Of a DNA stretch of 6,562 nucleotides, positions 1-6,213 are shown piece by piece. Each line of letters begins with the position of its first letter. Position 1 is the stretch's first letter. The notes below the pieces were generated by a model, which saw only the letters and a program-made list of their open reading frames with translations, was not told the DNA's origin and did not search any database. The stretch is from DASRJX01 sp035649235 (GTDB taxonomy: Bacteria; Acidobacteriota; Polarisedimenticolia; Gp22-AA2), in NCBI GenBank assembly GCA_035649235.1, contig DASRJX010000029.1:1-6562 (forward strand), in the 5' to 3' direction. The position numbers and the translations under genes are program-made.

Positions 1-155
1 GCCGCCCGATCCGGCCGGTACACGAGCCGGCGCGCGCCGGGGACGTGCGGGACTCGCTGGCCGACATCACGGCGGCCCGGGACGCTCTCGGCTATCGCCC
101 CGCGATCGATTTCGAGGCGGGCCTGCGCCGCACCCTCGCCGCGCTGCAGACATGA
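1..155 (+). CDS. NAD-dependent sugar-nucleotide epimerase/dehydratase, C-terminal fragment
   Basis: This is the 3' end of a gene that starts before the window; 50 codons from base 3 to the TGA at 153-155 are visible. The peptide contains GDVRDSLADITAARDALGY followed by a short helix ending in ALQT. In extended short-chain dehydrogenase/reductase sugar epimerases of the GalE/WbpP type, the C-terminus typically reads R-x-GDVRHSLADI-x-KA-x-x-LGY, so the match is close even though the Rossmann fold and the YxxxK catalytic site lie outside the window. The likely role is cytoplasmic interconversion of a UDP- or GDP-linked sugar for the polysaccharide made by this cluster. The exact substrate (4-epimerase, 4,6-dehydratase or similar) cannot be read from this tail. 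Its stop overlaps the next gene's ATG in an ATGA arrangement, which suggests translational coupling. Confidence 0.82.
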   Translation, partial: RPIRPVHEPARAGDVRDSLADITAARDALGYRPAIDFEAGLRRTLAALQT

Positions 156-832
156 GGCTATCGGTCGTCATCCCCGCTTACAACGAGATGCGGACCATCG
201 CGGACGTGCTGGCCAAGGTCCGCGCCGCTCCGTTCGACAAGGAGATCATCGTCGTGGACGACGCGTCGAGCGACGGGACGCGCGAGTACCTGGCCGGCCT
301 GAAGGACCCCGACGTCATCGTCGTTCTTCAGCCGGCGAACGCCGGAAAAGGGGCCGCCTTGAGGGCTGGATTTGAGAAGGCCACGGGAGACATCGTCATC
401 ATCCAGGATGCCGATCTGGAATACGACCCGAACGACTACCCGCGGCTACTCCAGCCGATCCTCGACGGCCAGGCCGACGTCGTTTACGGCACGCGCTTCG
501 GTGGAGAGACGCACCGCGTCCTGTTCTTCTGGCATTACCTCGGGAACCGGGTTCTGACGACGCTCTCGAACATGTTCACGAACCTGAACCTGACGGACAT
601 GGAGACGGGCTACAAGGTCTTCACCAGGAGTTGCCTGTCGCGGATGAAACTGCGTTCGAACCGCTTCGGCTTCGAGCCCGAGGTGACGGCGAAGGTCGCC
701 CGGCTGAAGTGCCGGGTGTACGAGGTCGCGATCTCCTACCACGGACGGGGCTACGATGCAGGGAAGAAGATCACGTGGAGGGACGGCATCACGGCCATCG
801 GCTGCATCCTCCGGTACCGCTTCTTTGACTGA
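152..832 (+). CDS. Family 2 glycosyltransferase, polyprenyl/dolichol-phosphate mannosyltransferase-like
   Basis: A 226-residue GT-A fold transferase. Visible motifs are the N-terminal strand with IPAYNE (residues 7-12), the nucleotide-binding VVDDASSDGT (34-43), the NAGKGAALRAGF segment (63-74), the metal-binding DAD (86-88), TDMETGYKVF (148-157) and RFGFEPEVTAKVARL (171-185). This motif order is that of DPM1-type enzymes, which transfer a sugar, usually mannose from GDP-mannose, to a polyprenyl phosphate on the cytoplasmic face. Its length fits the short soluble class. No C-terminal membrane segments are present, unlike GtrB/ArnC-type relatives. The ATG overlaps the upstream stop (ATGA) and has no clear Shine-Dalgarno sequence, so it is probably translated by coupling. 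The following gene makes GDP-mannose, which supports mannose as the donor sugar, but this is inference. Many bacterial homologues are uncharacterised and could use another sugar. Confidence 0.88.
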   Translation: MRLSVVIPAYNEMRTIADVLAKVRAAPFDKEIIVVDDASSDGTREYLAGLKDPDVIVVLQPANAGKGAALRAGFEKATGDIVIIQDADLEYDPNDYPRLLQPILDGQADVVYGTRFGGETHRVLFFWHYLGNRVLTTLSNMFTNLNLTDMETGYKVFTRSCLSRMKLRSNRFGFEPEVTAKVARLKCRVYEVAISYHGRGYDAGKKITWRDGITAIGCILRYRFFD

Positions 833-1901
833 GCGTCGCGACGACCTCCCGTACGTGGTGATCCTCGCGGGCGGGGCCGGCACGCGGCTCTGGCCCCTGG
901 CCCGGCGAGGGCGCCCGAAACCGTTCCTGCCGCTCGTCGACGGGCGGAGTCTGTTCGCGCTCACCTGGGAGAGGGCCGAGGCACTCGCGGGGGCTTCGCG
1001 CGTGATCGTGGTCTGCGGACAGGAGCACGCCCCCTGGGTGCGGCAACAGGCGCCCGGGCTCGCCGCGGGGCGGATCCTCCGGGAGGGCGAGGGGAGGAAC
1101 ACGGCCGCGTCGGTGGCCCTGGCGGCGCACTGGATCCGGGCGCGCCGGGGTGACGCGACCATGGTCGTCCTGCCGGCCGATCACTGGATCGAGCCAGAGG
1201 CCGCCTTCAGGAGGACCATCCGCCGCGCCCTCCGGGCGGTGCGGCGCAGCGACGCGCTGGGGATCATCGGCGTGCCGGCCCGATCCGCCGACCCGGGGCT
1301 CGGCTGGATCGAGGCGGGCGGGAGAGGCCCTCTCCCGGGAGTGCGGCGCGTGACGCGGTTCATCGAGAAGCCCGCGCCCGCTGTCGCGCGGCGCCTGTTC
1401 CGGTCGCGCCGATTCCTCTGGAACTCCGGCATCTTCGTCTGGCGCGCCTCGTCCATCCTGGAGGAGCTGGCGCGCTGGGAGCCGGCCGTGGAGCGTGTCG
1501 CCGCGGCGTGGGCGCGGCGCGGGACGGCGTCCACTCTCGTCCCGGAGCGCCTCATGCGGCGCATGCCCGCGACGCCGATCGACAGGGCCGTCCTCGAGCG
1601 CTCGAAGAAGGTCCTGGTGACCCGCGCCGGCTTCCGCTGGTCGGACCTCGGGACCTGGGGGACGCTGGCGGCGATCCTCGAGCGGCGGCCCGTACGCCGG
1701 TCGGCCGCGGGCGATCGGGTGCTGCTCGGATCCCGGCGGTGCGTCGGGTTCAACCCGGGAGGCCTCACCGCCTTCGTGGGCGTCGAGGGGATCGTGGCGG
1801 TGCGCTCCGAGGACGTCGTGCTCGTCTGCCGAAGCGACGCCGCCCAGGATGTCCGCGGCGTTGCGGCGGCCCTCCGCGGTCGGCTGCGGCGATACGCCTA
1901 G
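825..1901 (+). CDS. manC: Mannose-1-phosphate guanylyltransferase (single-domain form)
   Basis: About 358 residues from a TTG start. The enzyme joins mannose-1-phosphate and GTP to form GDP-mannose in the cytoplasm. Visible family motifs are GGAGTRLWPLARRGRPKPFL (residues 16-35, the nucleotidyltransferase signature), GRNTAAS (90-96), PADH (117-120), FIEKP (179-183), WNSGIF (199-204), PIDRAVLERS before the end of the domain, and WSDLGTW (272-278). The protein stops soon after the nucleotidyltransferase region, so it lacks the C-terminal cupin (phosphomannose isomerase) domain of bifunctional ManC/AlgA/XanB. The isomerase must be encoded elsewhere. The start is uncertain. TTG 825 places the first strand a few residues in, as is usual, and overlaps the previous gene by 8 bases. 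An upstream ATG at 756 would add 23 residues lying entirely inside the previous gene; GTG 855 would cut into the first strand. No good Shine-Dalgarno precedes TTG 825, consistent with coupling. Confidence 0.9.
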   Translation: MTERRDDLPYVVILAGGAGTRLWPLARRGRPKPFLPLVDGRSLFALTWERAEALAGASRVIVVCGQEHAPWVRQQAPGLAAGRILREGEGRNTAASVALAAHWIRARRGDATMVVLPADHWIEPEAAFRRTIRRALRAVRRSDALGIIGVPARSADPGLGWIEAGGRGPLPGVRRVTRFIEKPAPAVARRLFRSRRFLWNSGIFVWRASSILEELARWEPAVERVAAAWARRGTASTLVPERLMRRMPATPIDRAVLERSKKVLVTRAGFRWSDLGTWGTLAAILERRPVRRSAAGDRVLLGSRRCVGFNPGGLTAFVGVEGIVAVRSEDVVLVCRSDAAQDVRGVAAALRGRLRRYA

Positions 1902-1907
1902 AGGAGA
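1901..1907 (+). promoter_or_regulatory. Shine-Dalgarno sequence for the first Wzy-type gene
   Basis: GAGGAGA lies five bases before the ATG at 1913. It overlaps the last base of the manC TAG stop. It is one of only two strong ribosome binding sites in the window, and it fixes the start of the 534-residue membrane protein against the longer open frame that runs upstream through manC. Confidence 0.7.
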
Positions 1908-1912
1908 GCCCG

Positions 1913-3517
1913 ATGGAGCGATTGGCGGCGGCCTGCGACGGGATCGTGCGCTGGGGGCTTGTGGCCCTCGTCGCCTTCACGCCCCTCGCGTTCGGCACGG
2001 TGGAGGCCTGGTCCGTCGCGATCATGAAGTGGGGGATCGTCACCCTGATTCTGTTCGCGGTGGGCGGCCGCGCCCTGGGACGGGAGTCCGGGCGCGCACC
2101 CCTGCTGCCGGGAACTGGCCTCGTGCTGCCGCTCGTCCTCTTCCTCTTGCTCTGCACGCTCCAGATGGTTCCGATCCCGGGGCCCTGGCTTCAGGCCGCT
2201 TCGCCGGGCTCCGCGCGGGCCTATGCGAGCGCCGCACCCGGTAGTCTCAACGAGGGTGCCCTCGCCGCGAGGCACTTCGATTCCATGGTGGAGCAGATCG
2301 GCCTCGAGCCTATGCCGGCGCGCCGCCCGATCAGCGTCAATCCGGAGGCCACCGCCGCCCGCCTCGAGCTCCTGGCGGTCTTCTTCGGGCTGTTCTTCCT
2401 GATCGCCGCCTGGGCGGACCGGCGGGAGCGGATCCTCTTCCTGCTTGGCTCGATCACGATCGTCGGCTTCCTGGTCGCCCTGCTCGGCATCGTGCAGTAC
2501 CTGACGTGGAACGGACGGATCTACTGGACCCGGCGCGTGCCTCGCGACACGGCTTTCGGACCGTTCGTGAACCACAACCACTTCGCGGGTTACGTCGAGA
2601 TGGTCATCCCGGTGGCCCTGAGCATGGCGTTCTTCCTCCTCGACGCGCGCCGGCGCATGGTGCCGGGAGAGGATATGGAGGACCCGGAGGACGCGGAGGG
2701 GGCCGGTGAGCTCACCGCAGCGTCCGGGGAGGAATCCTTCGCGAGCCGTTGGGCCCAGTCCGCCCTGGCCTTCTTCGCCTCGGTGATCCTGGTCGTGTCC
2801 CTGTTCCTCTCACGGTCCCGGGGCGGCATCCTGTCGGCGCTCCTGAGCGCCCTGGTCCTGTTCCTCCTGGTCCGGCGGCGGATCCCGTCGCGCTTCCTGG
2901 TCTGGACGAGCGCCATCGTCCTTCCGGCGCTCACGCTTCTTTTCACCGTCTGGGTCGGCGCCGACCTTCTCAAGCACCACGGGACGGCGATGCAGGCGGT
3001 CGAGCAAGAGGCCTCGCTGCACTCCCGCTGGCTGGTCTGGGAGGCCGCGGCGCGCCGCCTGCCGCTCGCGGGGTGGACGGGGTTCGGGATCGGCACGTTC
3101 GAGGACAGCTTCGCCCGCTACGTGCCTCTCGGGGGCGCCTCCCGCTGGGACAGGGCCCACAACGACTACCTGCAGCTGGCCTGGGAGACGGGCCTCGTCG
3201 GCGCCCTGCTCATCGTCTGGGGGGCGCTCGTCTACGCCCGGCGATACCTCTGGCCCGCGCTTCGGGCCAGGGCCCATCCCCTCGATCTGTTCCGCCTGGG
3301 CCTCGCCGTGGCGGTGCTGAGCCTGGCGTTCCACTCCATTGTCGACTTCAATCTTCAGATCGGGTCCAACGGGTTCCTGTTCGCGCTCCTCGCGGGCCTG
3401 CTCGTCGCGACGGCCCGGCTGGTGGCGCGGGACGAGACCTCCGCGGCCGACACCGAAGGCGCGACCGACGCCGTGGCGCCGACATTGCGCCCTCAGGAAC
3501 AGGGTCGTATAGTCTAG
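1913..3517 (+). CDS. O-antigen polymerase/ligase family (Wzy_C) membrane protein, first copy
   Basis: 534 residues, highly hydrophobic, with about 12 possible membrane segments (for example near 14-30, 35-51, 66-86, 152-167, 173-196, 224-243, 283-299, 303-320, 328-349, 427-442, 460-476 and 484-502). Hallmarks of the Wzy_C/O-antigen ligase family are NHNHFAGY (220-227), SRSRGG (300-305), the loop around HSRWLVWEAA (370-379) leading to GFGIGTFEDSF, and AHNDYLQLAWETGLVG (415-430). The conserved Arg and His positions are in loops expected on the periplasmic side. Family members polymerise undecaprenyl-PP-linked repeat units or ligate glycans to lipid A core or protein; sequence alone does not separate these roles. 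Unusual features are a hydrophilic region at 93-148 and an acidic insert at 248-277. The start is set by a good Shine-Dalgarno 11 bases after manC ends. The C-terminal tail (503-534) is hydrophilic, and the next gene continues in the same frame after one TAG. Confidence 0.88.
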   Translation: MERLAAACDGIVRWGLVALVAFTPLAFGTVEAWSVAIMKWGIVTLILFAVGGRALGRESGRAPLLPGTGLVLPLVLFLLLCTLQMVPIPGPWLQAASPGSARAYASAAPGSLNEGALAARHFDSMVEQIGLEPMPARRPISVNPEATAARLELLAVFFGLFFLIAAWADRRERILFLLGSITIVGFLVALLGIVQYLTWNGRIYWTRRVPRDTAFGPFVNHNHFAGYVEMVIPVALSMAFFLLDARRRMVPGEDMEDPEDAEGAGELTAASGEESFASRWAQSALAFFASVILVVSLFLSRSRGGILSALLSALVLFLLVRRRIPSRFLVWTSAIVLPALTLLFTVWVGADLLKHHGTAMQAVEQEASLHSRWLVWEAAARRLPLAGWTGFGIGTFEDSFARYVPLGGASRWDRAHNDYLQLAWETGLVGALLIVWGALVYARRYLWPALRARAHPLDLFRLGLAVAVLSLAFHSIVDFNLQIGSNGFLFALLAGLLVATARLVARDETSAADTEGATDAVAPTLRPQEQGRIV

Positions 3518-3533
3518 GAGTCTCAGGAACCGG
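3492..3533 (+). repeat. Short imperfect direct repeat (11 of 12 bases) across a gene junction
   Basis: CTCAGGAACAGG (3492-3503) recurs as CTCAGGAACCGG (3522-3533), exactly 30 bases later. The first copy lies in the last codons of the Wzy-type gene and the second in the 30-base gap before the TPR gene. The flanking sequence does not match, so this is not a clean tandem duplication. It could be chance. It could also be a leftover of a small duplication or a contribution to spacing and translation at this junction. Confidence 0.35.
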
Positions 3534-3547
3534 ACGGAAACCCCCGA

Positions 3548-4813
3548 GTGAACCGGAAAAGTCTCGTCCTCGCCGCTCTGGCCGCGCTCGTCCTGGCGGA
3601 GTCCGTCTACTTCGGCCGGGCGTGTCTCGCGGGCTTCGCGAGGCTGCGCGGGGAGCGCGCGTTCTACCGCAACGATCTCCAGGCCTCCTGGAAGGCTTAT
3701 CAGACCGCCCTGCGCCTCGGCGGTCCGCGGGGCGTTCTCGAGACCGACTTGATGGAGGTCCTGCTCTTCGGCCTCGACCTGCGCGAGGCGGGCGTCAAAC
3801 GCGACCTGGCGCTGGACGAGGAGGCGTCGACCCCCGAGCTCCGGCGCCTCATCGCCCGCGCCATCCGGCGGATACCCTACCGCGCCACCTACTGGTCGAT
3901 GGCCGGCGACCTCTTTCTCCGCCAGGCGCGGCTGGACCGGCTCGACACGCCGCTCGACCTGTCGGCGGTGTCGGAGGAGCCCCTGGAGAACCTCGCCAAG
4001 GAGGACTGGTGGGGGATCGCGGCGCTCGAGAAGGCCGCCTCCCTCGAGCCGGGGAACTACCTCTACGAGGACCTCCTCGCGGAGCAGCTCCTCGACTACG
4101 GGGCGGAGGAGGAGGCCGCACGGGCCTGCCGCCGGGCCGTCACCAGCTACCCCCGCCTCGATGGGCACACCTACCTGACGCGGAGCAACCTGCCCCCGGT
4201 CGTCGTGCGCGCCGCCGTGGAGGGATTCAACGAGGCGCTCCTCGGCGAGTCGCAGGTCGCCAGGGCCGCCATGGAGATGGACGCCGGACGGCTCCTGGTG
4301 CGTCACGGCGAGTCGGCGCTGGCGGTTCCTTTCCTCGAGAGGGCCGCACGCGCATCGCCCGATCTCTACGACGCGCGCATGCAGCTGGCCCTGGCGCTCT
4401 CCAGTCTCGGTCGCTTTCGCGAGGCGATCCCGCACTACCTGAAGGCTGCGGAGCGGCTGCCGGACGAGGCCCCGACCTACTTCTACCTCGGGCAGGCCCA
4501 GATGCAGGTGGGTGAGCGCGAGGCCGGCATCGAGAGCTTCCGGAAGGCGCGCACTCTCGGGAACGGCGCGCCGACGTACTTCCACGCCCTGGGGACGGCG
4601 CTCGAGGAGGACGGCCTGCTGCGCGAGGCGGAGCGGCAGTTCACGGCGGCCGCTTATCAAAACCCCACCGACGTCTCGGCCTGGTCGGCGCTGCTGGCCT
4701 TCCACCTGAGGCGCGGAGACCGCAACGCTGCCGTGCGGGACTGCGACAAGCTCCTGAACCTCAAAACGGCGGACGACCAGGCCCGTGAGCAGTGTGCCGC
4801 GGTGGGACGGTAG
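3548..4813 (+). CDS. Membrane-anchored or exported TPR-repeat protein
   Basis: 421 residues from a GTG start. The N-terminus has a basic MNRK followed by a hydrophobic stretch (about 5-28), which reads as a single membrane anchor or an uncleaved signal. The rest is helical and rich in Ala, Leu, Glu and Arg. TPR-like helix pairs are seen at about 34-58 and 153-200. A clearer series runs from about 240 to 410, with units such as DARMQLALALSSLGRFREAI, PTYFYLGQAQMQVGEREAGI, PTYFHALGTALEEDGLLREA and a last one ending near the RRGDRNAAVRDCDKLL segment. TPR folds bind proteins; no enzyme motif is visible. Position between two Wzy_C-family genes suggests a scaffold or regulator of polymer assembly, probably on the periplasmic side (inference). 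The gap from the previous gene is 30 bases with only a weak purine-rich stretch (GGACGG) upstream. GTG 3548 is chosen because the next in-frame Met would remove the hydrophobic anchor. Confidence 0.8.
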   Translation: MNRKSLVLAALAALVLAESVYFGRACLAGFARLRGERAFYRNDLQASWKAYQTALRLGGPRGVLETDLMEVLLFGLDLREAGVKRDLALDEEASTPELRRLIARAIRRIPYRATYWSMAGDLFLRQARLDRLDTPLDLSAVSEEPLENLAKEDWWGIAALEKAASLEPGNYLYEDLLAEQLLDYGAEEEAARACRRAVTSYPRLDGHTYLTRSNLPPVVVRAAVEGFNEALLGESQVARAAMEMDAGRLLVRHGESALAVPFLERAARASPDLYDARMQLALALSSLGRFREAIPHYLKAAERLPDEAPTYFYLGQAQMQVGEREAGIESFRKARTLGNGAPTYFHALGTALEEDGLLREAERQFTAAAYQNPTDVSAWSALLAFHLRRGDRNAAVRDCDKLLNLKTADDQAREQCAAVGR

Positions 4814-4818
4814 GGCGC

Positions 4819-6213
4819 TTGAGCCTCCTCCTCCACCGGCCGGGGACGACGTTCCTCATGGTCTTCACGCTGGGCTATCTGTCGGCCCTGGCCGCGGCCC
4901 TGATCTGGCTGCGCTACGGTCCCGAGCAGATCCTGCTCCTGACGCTCGGTGCCGTCGGCGTCGGGGTTATGGCGCTCCGTCCCTACGTGGCCGTCCACGT
5001 CTTCATGTTCGTCATGTTCTTCGAGAACTCCCTGGCCAAGATCGGGGACATCACCGTGATGAAGGCGCTCGGGGCCATCACCCTGGCGGGGTGGCTGGCC
5101 AGCATCCTCATCCAGAGGCGCCTGGGTCTCCAGCGGAGCGCCATGCTGCTCGTCATGCTGATCTTCCTCGCCTGGATGGGAGTCTGCGTCCCCGGCGCCT
5201 TCGACGCCGGCACCGGACTGGTGCAGTTCACGAGCTACCTGCAGCTCGGCCTCTCGGCGATCATGCTCCACTCCGTGATCAGGACGCCGAAGCATCTCCG
5301 GGGCGTCCTGATCGGCTTCGTCGTCTGGACGGTCGTCTCGACCGTCATCGCCATCGTCATGTACTACGCGGGCGTCTCCCGGGTCGCCATCGGCCTGACG
5401 GGGAACCGCAACCTCCTGGCGACGTACATCAACCTGGCCTTGGTGTGCTCCCTCCTGGTCCTTCCGACCCTGAAGTCCCGCCTCCCCCAGATCGGGCTCG
5501 CGGTCTCGCTGCCGATCCTGTTCCTGGGCCTGGCGCTGACGCTGTCCCGCACGGCGATCGTGGTCATGGCCCTGACACTTCTGGTCGTCTGGTACCGGTT
5601 GGCGCGGGAGCACGGCATGCTCATCCTGCTGGGGTCGGCGGCGACCATCGCAGTGCTCCTTTTCCTGCTGCCGGCCGCGTTCTGGCAGAGGACCGAGAGC
5701 ATCGTGCCGACGATCGAGCGCCGCGAGGATACCTTCGGCCTGCGCCTCAAGATCTGGGAGCTCGGCCGGAAGATGATCGACGATCATCCGATCCTCGGCG
5801 TCGGCCCCGGGAACTTCCCGCAGGCGAGCCAGCTGTACGCCCGCGGCGAGATCCTCGGCCGCGGCCTGGCCTCCCACAACATGTACATCAACGTCGCCAC
5901 TGAGACAGGCCTGGTCGGCCTCGGATTCTTCCTCGTGATGATGATCTTCGCCGTCCTGAACACCCGTCGGGCCACGCACCGGGCGCGCGACCATGGCGAC
6001 GAGAGCCTGGCGCACGACGCCATCGCGGTCGAGATGATGCTCTGGATCCTGCTGGGGCAGGGACTCACCGGCGACCACATCATCCAGAAGTCCTTCTGGC
6101 TGATCCTCGGCCTGTCGCTGGCCGCGGACGGCCTCACCCGCCCCCTCGCGACCAAGGCCCGGTTGCCGGCGGGCGCCGCCGTGCGGCCGGTCCCGGAGGG
6201 AGCGGGGGCATGA
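4819..6213 (+). CDS. O-antigen polymerase/ligase family (Wzy_C) membrane protein, second copy
   Basis: About 464 residues with roughly 10-12 hydrophobic segments. Family marks are NRNLLATYINL (196-206), LSRTA (242-246), GLRLKIWE (307-314, with the conserved loop Arg at 309), HPILGVGPGNF shortly after, and ASHNMYINVATETGLVG (351-367, His 353). These are the usual Wzy_C/O-antigen ligase signatures and imply polymerisation or ligation of lipid-linked glycan at the outer face of the inner membrane. It resembles the first copy only at these motifs and is not a recent duplicate. It lacks the long acidic loop of the first copy. The start is unsure. TTG 4819 follows the TPR stop by five bases, with GGGACGG about eight bases upstream. 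GTG 4792 would add nine residues that use rare codons (GGT, GTA) within the TPR gene's end. ATG 4858 would clip the first membrane segment. Confidence 0.87.
   Translation: MSLLLHRPGTTFLMVFTLGYLSALAAALIWLRYGPEQILLLTLGAVGVGVMALRPYVAVHVFMFVMFFENSLAKIGDITVMKALGAITLAGWLASILIQRRLGLQRSAMLLVMLIFLAWMGVCVPGAFDAGTGLVQFTSYLQLGLSAIMLHSVIRTPKHLRGVLIGFVVWTVVSTVIAIVMYYAGVSRVAIGLTGNRNLLATYINLALVCSLLVLPTLKSRLPQIGLAVSLPILFLGLALTLSRTAIVVMALTLLVVWYRLAREHGMLILLGSAATIAVLLFLLPAAFWQRTESIVPTIERREDTFGLRLKIWELGRKMIDDHPILGVGPGNFPQASQLYARGEILGRGLASHNMYINVATETGLVGLGFFLVMMIFAVLNTRRATHRARDHGDESLAHDAIAVEMMLWILLGQGLTGDHIIQKSFWLILGLSLAADGLTRPLATKARLPAGAAVRPVPEGAGA
6195..6200 (+). promoter_or_regulatory. Shine-Dalgarno sequence for the aminotransferase gene
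   Basis: GGAGGG lies nine bases before the ATG at 6210, inside the last codons of the second Wzy-type gene. Together with the ATGA stop/start overlap it supports coupled translation and decides the aminotransferase start. Confidence 0.65.

Noticed and set aside
756..824. Upstream ATG for manC adding 23 residues
   Set aside because: The extra residues lie wholly inside the glycosyltransferase gene and are Arg/Ser/Gly-rich. The family normally begins a few residues before the first strand with GGAGTRLWP, although GGACGGGGC upstream of this ATG looks like a possible ribosome site.
825..1901. Bifunctional ManC with phosphomannose isomerase domain
   Set aside because: The frame ends soon after the nucleotidyltransferase motifs; no cupin domain follows before the stop at 1899-1901.
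1508..1912. Longer N-terminus for the first Wzy protein, starting within manC
   Set aside because: The extension is a Pro/Arg-rich shadow of manC. The ATG at 1913 has a strong Shine-Dalgarno and directly precedes the first membrane segment.
3518..3547. Possible promoter or terminator in the 30-base gap before the TPR gene
   Set aside because: No stem-loop with a T run and no credible -35/-10 pair is visible. The gap is too short and the genes most likely share a transcript.
2749..4515. Open frame of 588 codons on the + strand across two genes
   Set aside because: It is a Pro/Arg/Gly-rich out-of-frame reading of the Wzy and TPR genes and crosses their junction. Both real genes have clear family motifs in the other frame.
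2810..4705. Long open frame of 631 codons on the - strand
   Set aside because: It lies antisense to the first Wzy gene and the TPR gene, is full of Arg, Gly, Glu and Gln as expected from reverse-reading GC-rich codons, and shows no recognisable domain. It is a shadow of the real + strand genes.
4657..6078. Open frame of 473 codons on the - strand
   Set aside because: Its low-complexity Asp/His/Glu/Gln-rich sequence is antisense to the hydrophobic codons of the second Wzy gene. It has no domain and no ribosome site, so it is a composition artefact.
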